A stretch of 64,000 nucleotides of DNA. Origin: Musa acuminata AAA Group (lineage: Eukaryota; Streptophyta; Magnoliopsida; Zingiberales; Musaceae). The stretch lies in the NCBI RefSeq assembly GCF_036884655.1, contig NC_088345.1, positions 22,224,501 through 22,288,500 on the forward strand. The letters are read 5' to 3'. Made by a program: the position numbers and the translations under genes. Position 1 is the stretch's first letter. Each line of letters opens with the position of its first letter. The notes under the pieces were generated by a model, which saw only the letters and a program-made list of their open reading frames with translations, was not told where the DNA came from and searched no databases. This document shows, piece by piece, positions 35,293 through 47,299 of the stretch.

Positions 35293-38200
35293 CTTCTAAT
35301 TTCAGCAAGGCACTTGTTCCAACAGGCAATCTCTTATCCTGCAAAATTTGATCGTATTGATAAATCCTTATAACTTTCTCATCCATGAAATGTCGCTCTC
35401 CCCTTCTCCCGAAAGAAAAAACAATACAGTAAAGTGGAACTTACATAATATGCATGCCAATAGTACAGCCCCCTTTTTAGACGAGCTTCGATTCCCTTGA
35501 GGAACTGTTCCACAAGTTTCTGCATCGAGGATAACAACATTCAATATGACATATTTCTAGGTCAGAGTTGATATCCTATTTGTGAAACCCTCAAGGATCA
35601 AGACAATTAGAAAAAGTTTCAAGAGACATTTATATTATGAAGGGGCAATATATTTACCTGGAGAATCAATCTTGGATGCACAAATTCCACCAGCAACTTC
35701 TGTAATTTTCCACGTGTCGAAACTAACCTACATTGTTGATCTCACTATCATGAATAAATTCAAGATTCTGCATTATAATTTGTATACAAACAACAACAAC
35801 AACCTTATGGTAACTCTGGCAAGCTCAGTTGGGAAAGAAGATCTAGCAGCATAATGCTATCAAGTATAAAGACAAGTAGCTACTTGTACTCTGAACTCGG
35901 AGAAAAGCCAGAAAACATGGTGATATCAGACAAAACATGTGAACTTTGATAGATCTACTCCAAAATATAGTTTGGTATATTTACCGAGTCTAAGCCCAAC
36001 ATCATTCTTCATCAACTTTCGTATATGTTCATGTATATATAACATAAACAGAAATGAAAATCATGAAGCTAGCAAATTACACCTTATTCTAGGCTTATGG
36101 TTTACAAGTCCCAGGTATTACTTGTGCATCTTCAAACATTGAAACCTAGAAACTTGAGTCTTAGTAAGGTTACTACTGATAAAGAATGAATTTATGATTA
36201 AACATCCAAGCAAACCAAAAGTAGTGAAAATCATTCGTGAAACATCCCCCAACAAAACCTATGACCCAATCTTGTCAATAATTATTTAATAAATCAAACT
36301 GTCACAACCCAATCCGATAAAACTACTGACCCAATAGCTTGGATACAACAGACATAGACCATATGACCTATAATGCTTAAATCCAAAGTATTGATGATGG
36401 TCACAGTTCATACCAGTCCAAATCCACCACCAACTCTTGATATGAGACTATTGGGTTTTGCAATCTCCTGCATGCAAAGGCTTGATGACATCATCAAGAT
36501 TTAAAACAATCCATAATTATTTGCCGGTCCATGCTATGATGTATGTCTTTCCTAATTAATGACTTGTTTATCCAAGAATATACGAGGCTCAAGGCTCCAT
36601 GCTATGAGTAACTCCCTTTTGAGGTATATTCGCCATATATTGGTAGTCCAATTTTGAATACACAAGTCATTAACTACTTGGTCCAAAATACATAATTTAT
36701 CATCAATAATAAGTTCAACAAGCTTTATATGCCCATCCCACATCCAACGTGAAACTTATTAACGTGTCATACAAGTATTGCATGTGACACATATCCCAAG
36801 TATCCTACAAGTATTGCATGTGATATATATCAATGCAGCAAATAATTCAGAATATCTGTGTATCATAGAATTTTAGTTAGCTTGTATGCATTTGCTCTGC
36901 AGAAAATGTTAGTAAGGGATCATAAATCCAAGAAGATGAAAACAGCAGGACAAAAAGTGGATGAAATCCAATAATAAGGAATTGCAAATGAAAAGAAACC
37001 ACAAAAGAACAATGAACTTTCTCACAATATTGATATTCAACCTTTTAGGTGATGGATCAGCTAAAATCTCAGCTGCAATTTCCACCAGAACCTCCTCCCA
37101 ACCAATTGGTATCGGTTGTCCATCAATAAATGGATAGCTGTAATTATGTCATGCACATTAGAAAGGATAATGGTATTAAATGTAAACCCATGCTGTAAGC
37201 ACAAAATAACCATACTTGTGCACTTTGCATGCTTCAAGGGCCATAATCGCCTTCCTCAAGTTCTGCTTGCATTTAGTTGCAACTCCAGTAGCAAACTTTG
37301 CAGGCAATTCAAAACCCTCGTTCATTGCTATCTGAAATAGAACCTCCTTTATCTGAAAAATGTAGTGGAAAAATGATTTACTTTGGATCCTATATTCACT
37401 TAGTATGCAATCTTAGTGGAGACATCATAGAAGGAAAAAAGATTTTATCATAAACTTAAAGGTTCATGTAGATTAGTGAGGCATGACTTTTAATTCGAAG
37501 AGCTTAATCCAACATAAAATTGAAGAAAATATACCATGGTAAATCCCAAAGCTTTACTATATATTGATACTGCACTAATATTTATTTCTTTTCTAATTAA
37601 GAAATCATCTCAAAAGAGTCCATCATAATATGTATTATTTAACACCTATGAAATCACATATTATGGAAATAACTTATTAAATCAAGCAGGAAATTGCATG
37701 ATCAAATTGATATCTCATGCTTAATTACATCAAAATAATTGAATAGTTGACCAGAACACAAATGAAAGCTAACAGTCTTGCTATGCATAAGTGGATAATA
37801 GAGTTTACCTCATGAGTAACTGGGGCATCAACGTAAATAAGTTCGCAACGATTCTTAATGCAGTCAAGGATATCAGCATCATCTTCACAACAGATGATGA
37901 TCTTGCATGCATGAGTGTAGCATTCCATTATCCACTTTATCAAGTTCTGGACATTTTCTGTAACTTTGTTGACTTCATAAAGAACAATCACTGCATCAAT
38001 TGAAGGATAAATATTATATATATCATGGGAGTTTGGATAATCTTAAAAAAAAACTGAGTGACAATTTGTTGACCTTTAAAGTCCGTCTTGAAACTTGCAT
38101 CACTAAATTCAGATGTATCCACATAATTTTCAGTTATCTCCTTGACAATAGCCATTAAAGCATGTCTAGCATTCTTTGCTAGTGACTTTAAATTAAGTTC

Positions 38201-38849
38201 CAGATGATAAGCACTTGAAGTTAATGGGACTACAATTTGCATTGGGCTGGATCCCTGTGGAGAGATTAGTATATCAAAAGCTTCAGTCTTTTAATTTATC
38301 CAAATGCAGGAAATTTAGAAATCAAACCAACTGCAATATGTAGTCAGCCAAAGAAATCTATGCTTGGAATATTGTGAAAGGATTATAAAAAGGATGTCAA
38401 ACTATTGCCATCAGTTGCCATTGGCAAATTTGCAGAAAAATGAAGGTGCTGGGCTAAAGACTTTGATAGTCATCACTCGAGTCCCACCTTCACCATTTAT
38501 CCTTTGTAAATAAATAAATTTATGATAGATGGACTTTCGTTTAACAATCTTCTTAACCCAAAAACCGAAAAGGAGGTGATAGTTTAGCATTGGAAAAGCT
38601 TATATGGGGCCTAGAACCTGTTAATTGGAACAAAGGTTTTGCAAACCATGCTCGGCACATTCTGGTCCACAGGAGAATGCAGACACCGCCTGATTTCCAC
38701 TGGTCCACTTGCAAACAGGCTGGTCCAAATTGTTGGTCTACTTGCAAATCTCCTGAACCTGATTTATAGTTGGGTCCAAGCCCAATTCCGGGCTTGGACC
38801 GAGCAGTAAACCTGATCTTTTAACTTTTATTTCTAACCCAAAAATTCTT

Positions 38850-38902
<53 letters not shown>

Positions 38903-41618
38903 CTCTGCCGGGTCCAAGCCCAATTTCTTTCAGGCTTGGACCGAGCAGTAAGCCTTATCTTTTAGCTTTTATTCCTAACCCAAAAATTAAATCCCTCGAG
39001 GGATATACTTAATCACCAATTGGACAACAAATATGCGAAAAAAACCATGGAACTAACTAACTTTTTAGTAGTCAGGTCCAGAAATGCACCTCAGAAGTGT
39101 ATCTAGGACTGAGAATAGATTCACTCCATTGTACAAATATTTAGAACTGCACCTCAGAAGTGCCTCTCAGTTGCCCATTCAAACCAATAAATAAGGAGAA
39201 TTTTAAGTTAGGTACTAGCTCAAAGTTACCTGAACATGGTAATGTCTTAACTCATGAGAGACCTACAAATTTGATCAAGGTTAGCCATCTTGTACACTAA
39301 GAAAAGAAATTCAGAAAGGAATATCCTGAAAATTGTCACTTGCTACATACTTTTGAAGCTGAGTCACCAAATAGTTCATGTAGTAATGCCATACACAATG
39401 ATTTCTTTCCAGAGCCCATAGGTCCCTTGAAGAGGATATGAGGACACTTGTTACAGGATACCTAGCAGAAGAACAAGCAGTTCACTGAATTAATCCCAGA
39501 GCCATCATGTATTTCACAATTGTATAATAAGTAACTTGCTAAATCAATTTGCATCAACATTTCGACAAGGTTGAAGCTGGTAACTAAAAATTCTGTCCAT
39601 AATTAACCTAAATATCTTTCGTACGTTAGTGAACAATTGATTTGATACAACTACATAGAAAATAAAATGATCAAATACATATCATATTAAAAACCAAATA
39701 ACAATTAGAAGCTCCATTAGACAATGACTCACAGGTGGTTCAGAAGTTACCACTAAAAGTGGCTAATGTAGAAAAGTGATAACATCCGGTATGAGAGTCA
39801 GTTTATGTATCAGACAGTAACTGATCAGAAAACAGTTGGTAGTTATGCAAAAGAGAGGCAGCACAAGAGTTGCAGAAATCACCAAATTAGTCACTAGTTA
39901 CTGCTATTCTGCTCAAAACTCGAGAACCAGGTATTTATCTTGACAACAACTATCCAAAACAACAAAATCTGAAAGCAAGGCTTTAAACACCTGCCAAAAC
40001 TAGTTTCGGTAATCCATTGGACTGTCCGAGTATCATTTATTATAATAACAATGAGATTGTGAGTATCAGTATCGAGCTATACAGTTTTTATATCAGTACT
40101 TAATCGAAACCAGTAATTCTATATGACACATACTGATCCAAACAGTATTTAAGCACAACTTTTCTTAAAACTCTAAACTAACCAAAAACAATCGAAACAT
40201 GGGATGGAGAAAATTACTAGCTCTTTAAGATGATGTGCTTGATGTTTATGACAAATGAATCCATCCAATGATTTTGGACGATGTTTATCAGCCCAAAATT
40301 GCCTCAGTTCTTCCACAACGAATGCCTTTTCAATCAAAGAAGCCTCGTCAATTGTTGTCTGTTCTGGTGGTTTTGACTTCCTGCAGGAAACTCCCTTCAC
40401 ACATGAAAACCATGCATCTGTTTGGTTTTTCTGTCTGATTATAGAAAACTTCATGATACCTCCATCAAGCTTTCCACTATCGTCGCTAAACTTACTGCTG
40501 CGACTACTGATTCCACCATTATTGAGCCGACTGTTAGCAGAAACAAAAATTGTATTTGTCCTACCACTACTAGAATGACAAATGGCAGAACTGGAGCTAG
40601 TATTTGTTCGTGACAAAACATTGCGAACTGAAATGCCTTGAGTTTGACCAGAACAACCAGTCCCTCTAGAGTCCTGATGAACAGTAATATTACCCTCTGA
40701 AATCACTTGTAAATTTTGGGCAAAGGATTCTGCATTATTGCCCTTATCCATAGCAAAATTCTTCTGTGGAACCAGCCGATTCTGGGAAAAGAAGATATTA
40801 CCAGGGGAGATTGAGTCTGTGCTCTTCAGTTCATAAGCATCATAAGAGGGAGACTTGGATAACTTATTTCTAGAAATCATATCTCTGATATCAAGGATGG
40901 AAGAATCACTTGCATCTGCATGGTCCATTTGATTGTGAATCATGGTTTTGACTAGTGGTGAGAGGATCTGTCCTGCATTACCAACTGTAGGACCAGTGCT
41001 GACTTGCAGCTCCTCCTCCATTCGTTGTGGTTTTGGGGCAGACTTTGACCTGTTTCTACTGTAACTTGATCCACTCACCTTTGAGACTAATTCAAATTGT
41101 GAATGGACATTATTATTTCCAGACTTATGAGACTTGCTAAGTGTTCTATGGTTCCTCTCCGGGACTGGACTGTGGAGCTCACCATTTAGATTATTTGATT
41201 CCTCATGTATGATGTTGTATGAAGAAACTCGTCTGTGATTATCTGAGATCTTCAGAGGACTTGTATTTTTTCTTGAACCAGAACCCACTTCTGAAGTATT
41301 ACCATCACCAGCACCTCTGACTGCTTTATAAGGAGATCTACTGTGGCTTCTAGAGCTTGGGTTGACTCTAGAAACCTTTACCAAGTCTCTGCTGTTATCT
41401 TCCTTCAAAAAACGTGTCTGATTATGATTTAAAGGAGTGACGATTCTAGCATGATCAAGAGTTGTTGGTCTGCTCGAACCCGATATCCCATCATGCCAGG
41501 GGCTTTCCTGCCATTCTGATTCTGTGTCAGATGGTTCATAGCCACTTTTGTTGCGTCCAAGTGAAATGTGATGCTGATGAGATCTATTGCGCCTTGAGGC
41601 ATTATCCATCACTAACAT
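35293..41618 (-). CDS. RFC3-like clamp-loader AAA+ protein with long N-terminal extension
   Basis: Ten coding exons with GT-AG borders and matching phases: 41618-40218, 39461-39351, 39262-39230, 38254-38074, 37990-37809, 37352-37216, 37137-37042, 35727-35658, 35519-35445 and 35338-35293 (2332 nt, about 777 residues). The first 440 residues are Ser/Asn/Arg-rich and low in structure. From about residue 441 the protein follows replication factor C subunit 3: [10 protein letters not shown], Walker [10 protein letters not shown] (exon 39461-39351), a Walker B-like [12 protein letters not shown] in sensor 1, N-R-C where the family has S-R-C, and N-L-R-K-A in sensor 2. RFC loads the PCNA sliding clamp in the nucleus. 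The start is chosen because an in-frame TAG precedes it in the predicted 5' exon. The last exon was not found. It may be a specialised paralogue, not the core RFC3. Confidence 0.88.
38772..38988. repeat. (CT)n tract between two direct repeats, in an intron
   Basis: A CT microsatellite (38848-38899) lies between two ~75 bp direct repeats (38772-38846 and 38910-38988). The left repeat starts with a perfect 11-base inverted repeat GGTCCAAGCCC-n6-GGGCTTGGACC. All of it lies in the intron between 39230 and 38254. Confidence 0.85.
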
Positions 41619-42772
41619 CCGGGTAAGGAGGGCTGGTCTGCAAATTTAGAAACTTGAATAAGATAAGCACAATGTCACCCTCTGGATGGACATTATTAAA
41701 TTTTAATGGAACAAGACACTAGCTCATAGTTAAAACCATGAGGATTTAGTAATTATCCAAAAATCTTCATGTGATTAGTTTGGTTTACTTATGTGACTAC
41801 CCATCACCAAAAGCATATAGTAAATATCAGTCAAATCCTATGAGAATAATTGTTAAATGAGGTAATGACTTATATTTGTAACCCAATGTGTTTAAAATTG
41901 ACATACTAAATACAAGCGTACCTCATATAATAGACAACAATCTCTTAGATAACTAAATACACAAACACTCCAATTTTAAGTTTACCATTGCAAGTGCGTA
42001 TATGGTTCTTGTTTCAACAGAATTATGCAAATAAGCAGGAGGTCAGCTTAACTTGATAATACTCGATTCCTTGAGGTTAAACCTTATAGACTTTCCTAAA
42101 TGTTTTAGCGATGACACGCATGTGAATATTTTTAATTATTTTGTACGTAAACCACAAAGGAATGAAGATATTGGTTGTTACCACAAGAAAAATATAAGTA
42201 TGCAGTTTAGTAATTTCTGACATTCTATACTTTCAAGAGCAGACATTCCATTTGGTTTGACGTTTTGCTTTTTCTTCTTCTTCTGTGAGAAGAAGGTTTC
42301 AATTTTTTTCCTCGTATGAGCAAAATCCTCCTCCAAAATTTTCTTTTGGTCTGTATCAAAGCCAATTATATGCTTTGTTCTTTTCTTCATCTAGCTTCCT
42401 GACATGGGTGATCAAGATACTGTTGTAACAAAAGTTAAAGTATATGAATTTGATTAAAAAAATAATAAAGTAACAATTTAAAAGATAAAGTTTAAAAAAA
42501 AAAACCTAAAGGTATGTAATCGACATATTAAGTTGAAATCTCATCTCTACATGCATGAATTGATCCAAGTTTATAACCCAATATTTAACCATATTCTCTT
42601 GTGAGCACTATTGTAAAAGAGATTTGACTTAGTCTTTTCTAGATAATGAAGTAGTAAAACGAAAATAAATGCATAAAATAGGAGGAACAAGAGGAAAATT
42701 TTATATTCATCTCAAAATATCTAAATTGAGGCTATCTAGAACTCTATTTGTAGAGCGTAAAATTCCCCAAAG

Positions 42773-42808
42773 TACGGTTTAAATGAGTATTACGGTTTAA
42801 ATGAGTAT
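42773..42808. repeat. 18 bp tandem duplication in intron 1
   Basis: TACGGTTTAAATGAGTAT occurs twice back to back, in the predicted first intron of the RFC3-like gene. Confidence 0.9.
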
Positions 42809-43715
42809 TACCTCAAGGTGGTTATTATAACTTTTCTAATTAATTATATAAAAATTTAGGTTTTTAATAAAAAAGAAATTATAAAATTATTAGAATTTTT
42901 ATTAAGAACTCAAATGTTTAAGTTAATTGATTAGGCTAGTTATTATTACCACCTTAATGAAAGGATATGTTGTATGAAAACAACACCCATCAAAAATACC
43001 TTTCAGGACATTTTAGACTATAAATAGGATATAAACAACACCAATTTAGACATTCAAAGATGAATATAAATTTGTCCTCTTATTCCCCTTATACTTTTTA
43101 CTCTTTAGTTTTTTTGTTTTGCATCTTGATTCGTTTAAAGAGATGAGATCAAGTCACTCTATCTATGATCATGCGAAGGATCAAATAATATTGATTGAAT
43201 CTTGGGTGAAAATTATAATTAATTCCTATCCAAAGGGATAAATCTAATTTCATATTGATACTGATTATTATTATTTAAAAAATTCTTTATTTTTTTGAAG
43301 GACCAAAAAAATTCTTTTTTAAACTCTATCTTTTACTATATTATTTAAAAAATTCTTTAGTTTTCATAGTCATGTCCGTATACTTAAAAGATTTCACCCC
43401 AGCAAATCCAACTCCCACGGAAGCAGCGTCTGCGTTTGCTATCTAATATTTGAATTAGTGGAAGCCTCGAACACAGCACAGCCCCTTGTCTATCCTTTGT
43501 AAGTTACTAATTTTACCAACATTTTTGGCCTCGATAGTAAGGTAACAGTTTTTTTTTTATCCAAATACGATAGAATAATCAGAAGTTTAGAGCCTGAACC
43601 ATCAGAAGATATTAAAGTTTCCACCATTCATCGAAGCTCTCAGCGACAAGAACTCGAGAACGCAGGATTATGAAAATTTAATGAACTCAACATTGATGAA
43701 GGAAGGATAACACAC

Positions 43716-43960
43716 CTTAGGAACTATAGTTATGGACAGAACGCCCCGCCAGCGCCAGTATGCCACATCAAGACACCCCACTCTGGAATCCGATTTCCCC
43801 GAGGAGGCGCGGAGACACGGTTGTGAGGGAGAGGGGGATACGAGAAGCGAAGAGATCTGGAAGCAGGGTTCGCGACCCATCTCGGAGAGAGGGGGGAGGA
43901 ACAATATAAAAGACGCAGAAAGCATTGTCGATGAGGACGAGAAGGGGAAATAGAACCAAG
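43716..43960 (-). other. Predicted 5' untranslated exon of the RFC3-like gene
   Basis: The minus strand has a donor CTAAG|GTGTG at 43716/43715 and an acceptor TTTGCAG|ACC at 41638/41637, giving a 2.08 kb first intron. The upstream exon is GC- and CT-rich, as plant leaders often are, and has an in-frame stop just before the junction. The 5' limit is a guess; several short uORFs are present. Confidence 0.5.
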
Positions 43961-44349
43961 GAAAAACCAAACAAGAAGAGAAGAGCCGTCGATCTCGTCC
44001 GCATCGCTCTTGTTCTGGATCAGCCGCAAGAATCCTGTCGAGGAGGCGGAGGAGGTGCCGGAGGATGCGACGAATTCTCTTGCGTCCCTTCCTGCAATCC
44101 CTAAGCCCTGTTCCTGGACACGGTCGTGGTTGTCGTCCCGACCTCTTCCGCTGATAGTGCTGCCACTTGTCCTCTTTCGAGTTACGTGAAATCTCAGCCC
44201 AATAACGATCTAGCATATTCCCATGCAGCAGATATCATAATCTCGTGTGCGTCAGCGATGACGGGCTCGGTCGCTCCCTGGAATCTTTGGGATGAACGTA
44301 AAGCGACATATGATGTCGAATTCTTATAAAAGGACATATGATGTTGATC

Positions 44350-45610
44350 TTAAAAACTCGAAGCAGGTATGACATATCTATAAATTCTAGCATCTCCACT
44401 TAAACACTTGGAACAGTTAGGAAATGATATGATACATCTTTGAACAAGACTTAGATATGCTGTGTAAATCTAAATGAGAAACGGATATTGCATGTGTCAA
44501 GATTGCAACTCATGATACGGTGTCATATCATGTGAAAATGATTATTAATTCTACGAGTAGTCATGGAGATAGCATTTCCTGTGATAAAAACGCGAGTCAT
44601 TCTCACAGTATGACCAAACATCCTCAATAGTTATACTATCTAATGATAAGTATATTATTATTAAATTAGATTTAAATATTTTGAATCTATGATTTAGACT
44701 CAATCAAATCAATATACATCTATATATAGTTTTTATATTAATTACTTGACACAACTAATTTTCTTATTACAGAATGAGAACCAGCTGAGCTTTAGTTTCT
44801 ACTTTCTGCCGGTAAAACCTTCTCAAGTTAAGAATCAGCAGGTTGTTAGCATAAAACCTATCTTTTATATCAGAATTGAAATCAAATAATTTGATTTGAT
44901 TTTACGATGCGTAACTTTTGATGTCATCTGAAAAAAAAATCTCTATTTGATCTATAAGGGCATCATCTTTAGATCCAAGATCACTATCAATCTGCAAAGA
45001 GGAACTAGATCATTTTCCTCTTTTTCTCTCCTTTTATAGAACCACTTAGATGGATGGTTAAGGAGAAGAGTCGAGAGAGATACTTTAGCCCCTCAACTAT
45101 AATCTTTATTTTTTTTCATTAGTAGGCCAGAGCAGTCGAGGATTTGATTTTCCTATTGGCCAATATGTGCCATCAGAATCTAATTAGTTATATTATATAT
45201 ATCTCATCCAATTATAAAGGGCCATTAATTGATAAGATATCAAAAGGATATTCAAAATCAAAATAAACAAAACAAAAATTGTTTGAAAATAATTTTATCT
45301 AATTGGATTCCAAAAAATTTTGAAAAGTATTTTATATATGGCTATGAATTTTAAAATAAGCTAATAAGTCTAACAAACATAATAATATTATATTAAGTCC
45401 AACTATCAATGTGAGTCATAGTGGTTGTATATCATCAATGTCATACTCCCTTCTATATACCATAACATTGTTAGTTTTTCCTAATATAGTCAATAATGAC
45501 CCATATAATTTATCTTGTCAAGACAATTGTGTTATTATATTTAACTATAATATGCACAAACATAAATGTAAACAGGATAGTAAAAATAAATAATTTTAAT
45601 TAAGTAAGAA
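44350..45610. other. AT-rich intergenic sequence upstream of the RFC3-like gene
   Basis: I see no gene, LTR or RNA in this stretch. Short open frames are below what composition alone would give. Confidence 0.5.
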
Positions 45611-46934
45611 AAATATCAATAATAGCATCCACCTAAACATGCATCACCATATCTTTTATAACTTGCTCATAAGCCTCGTTCTAAGAATATGTTCTTTAAA
45701 TATTTTACACTGTAAAGCTTTTGTTAATGGATCAGTAATCATCGTAGTGGTGCTCAAGTTGTCAATTGACACTTGTTGTTTTTGGACTCTTTCTCTAACC
45801 ACCAAGTACTTTATTTCGATGTTGCTTGGAACCACTATAGTATTTGACATTCTTAAAAAAGAAAACTGCTGCGATGTTATCACAAAATATCTTGAGCAGC
45901 TTGGCAATTGAGTCGCATACACCAAGTCCTGAGATGAAATTTCGTAGCCATAAAGCTTTATTTATGGCCTTAAAGCATACCACAAATTTAGCTTCCATTA
46001 TTGATGATGCAATAAACAATTGCTTTGCACTTTTTCAAGAAATTGCCTTACCAACTAACATGAATATAAATCCTAAAGTGGACTTCTTACTATCGAGCCA
46101 ATTTGCAAAATCAGCATCCGAATATCCTATTATTTCAAGCTGATCTGGTCTCCTATATGTAAGCATATAATCTTTCGTCCCCTATACATATCTCATTATT
46201 TTCTTTATAGCTTTCCAATGTTTTATTCCTAAGTTGCTTTGGTATCTTCCCAACACTGCAACTGCAAAACTGATATCTGGTCTTGTATAGGTTTGAGCAT
46301 ACAATAGACTTCCAACTGCACACCCATAAGAAAGATTATTCATTTGATTCTTTTCTAAGTCATTTTTTTAGCACTGGTTTTGGCTGAATTTTTCACCTCT
46401 AGTAATAGATATATCATTGGCTAAGCAAAGCAGCATATTAAATCTCTTCAAGATATGATTAATATATCCTTTCTAAGATAATCCTAATAATCCTTGAGAT
46501 CTATCCCTGAATATCTCAATGCCAATAACATAGGCTGCCTCATTCATATCAACCATCATAAAATTCTTGTTAAGAAATATCTTGGTTTCGTGCAATAAAC
46601 CAAGATCACTACTAGTAAGTAAAATATCATACACATATAAGACCAATAAAATAAACTTGCTCCCACTTATCTTCAGATATATGTATTGATCAACAGTATT
46701 TTCTTTAAATCCGAAGGAAGTAATGGTATTATAAAACTTTATATACCATTGTCTAGAAGCTTGTTTAAGGTCATAAATGGATTTCTTAAGTTTATAAGCC
46801 CAACTTTCTTTTTCCTTTTCTATGAATCCTTCAAATTGTTCCATATAGATTTCCTCATCTAAATCCCCATTCAGAAATATTATTTTCACATCCATCTGAT
46901 ATAACTCAAGATCATAATGAGCTACTAATGTCAT
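45610..46934 (-). pseudogene. Copia pol fragment: RT and RNase H, decayed
   Basis: From 46934 down, the minus strand reads H-Y-D-L-E-L-Y-Q-M-D-V-K, L-N-G-D-L-D-E-E-I-Y-M-E-Q, L-K-Q-A-S-R-Q-W-Y and then Y-V-Y-D where copia RT has Y-V-D-D, so a catalytic aspartate is lost. After 46473 the frame breaks. RNase H pieces follow (T-R-P-D-I-S near 46280, S-D-A-D-F near 46110, and W-L-R-N-F near 45940) with several stops. The left part of RT is missing because a Sirevirus LTR piece starts at 46936. The lineage differs from family A by sequence, and no LTR of its own is seen. Confidence 0.88.
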
Positions 46935-46935
46935 G

Positions 46936-47268
46936 TGTTAGGAACGAGTCGGCACTAAGAGGGGAGGGGTGAATTAGTGCAGTAGTAAAATCACGGATTC
47001 AAATCGTTTCGTTTTGAATAAAATCGATTCCGATAAAAACCATTTCATAAAGATCTTAACATGAAACACATTCGTAAATGTATTGAAAATAGTAAGCAAG
47101 TAAAGTGGTTTGCAGTTAAAGTAAATTGCTCAAGACAAAATGCAAACTAGATTTTATAGTAGTTCGGTCATCGTGACCTACATCCACTCCACCGATTCCT
47201 CTTCCGTTGAGGCTACCGGCATCTACTATCGGTCTTCCTTCAATAAGCGAAGACCAACCACCTTTTAC
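46936..47268 (-). mobile_element. Sirevirus LTR terminal fragment
   Basis: It starts TGTTAGGAACGAGTCGGCACTAAGAGGGG, the complement of an LTR 3' end of the GCCGACT subtype, and is cut at 47268 by a family A LTR. Confidence 0.8.
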
Positions 47269-47299
47269 TATTGAAAAATCTTCGGGGCGACATCACATG

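Noticed and set aside
42178..42390. 70-residue Lys-rich open frame on the minus strand
   Set aside because: It lies in the predicted first intron of the RFC3-like gene, has no family signature and contains a Lys run from a TTC repeat.
43668..44216. 182-residue minus-strand open frame near the gene start
   Set aside because: It overlaps the predicted 5' untranslated exon and first splice donor in several competing frames. No recognisable domain; more likely leader and promoter sequence.
44320..44345. TATAAAAGG at about 44327 as a promoter for a plus-strand gene
   Set aside because: No plus-strand coding sequence follows in the next kilobase.
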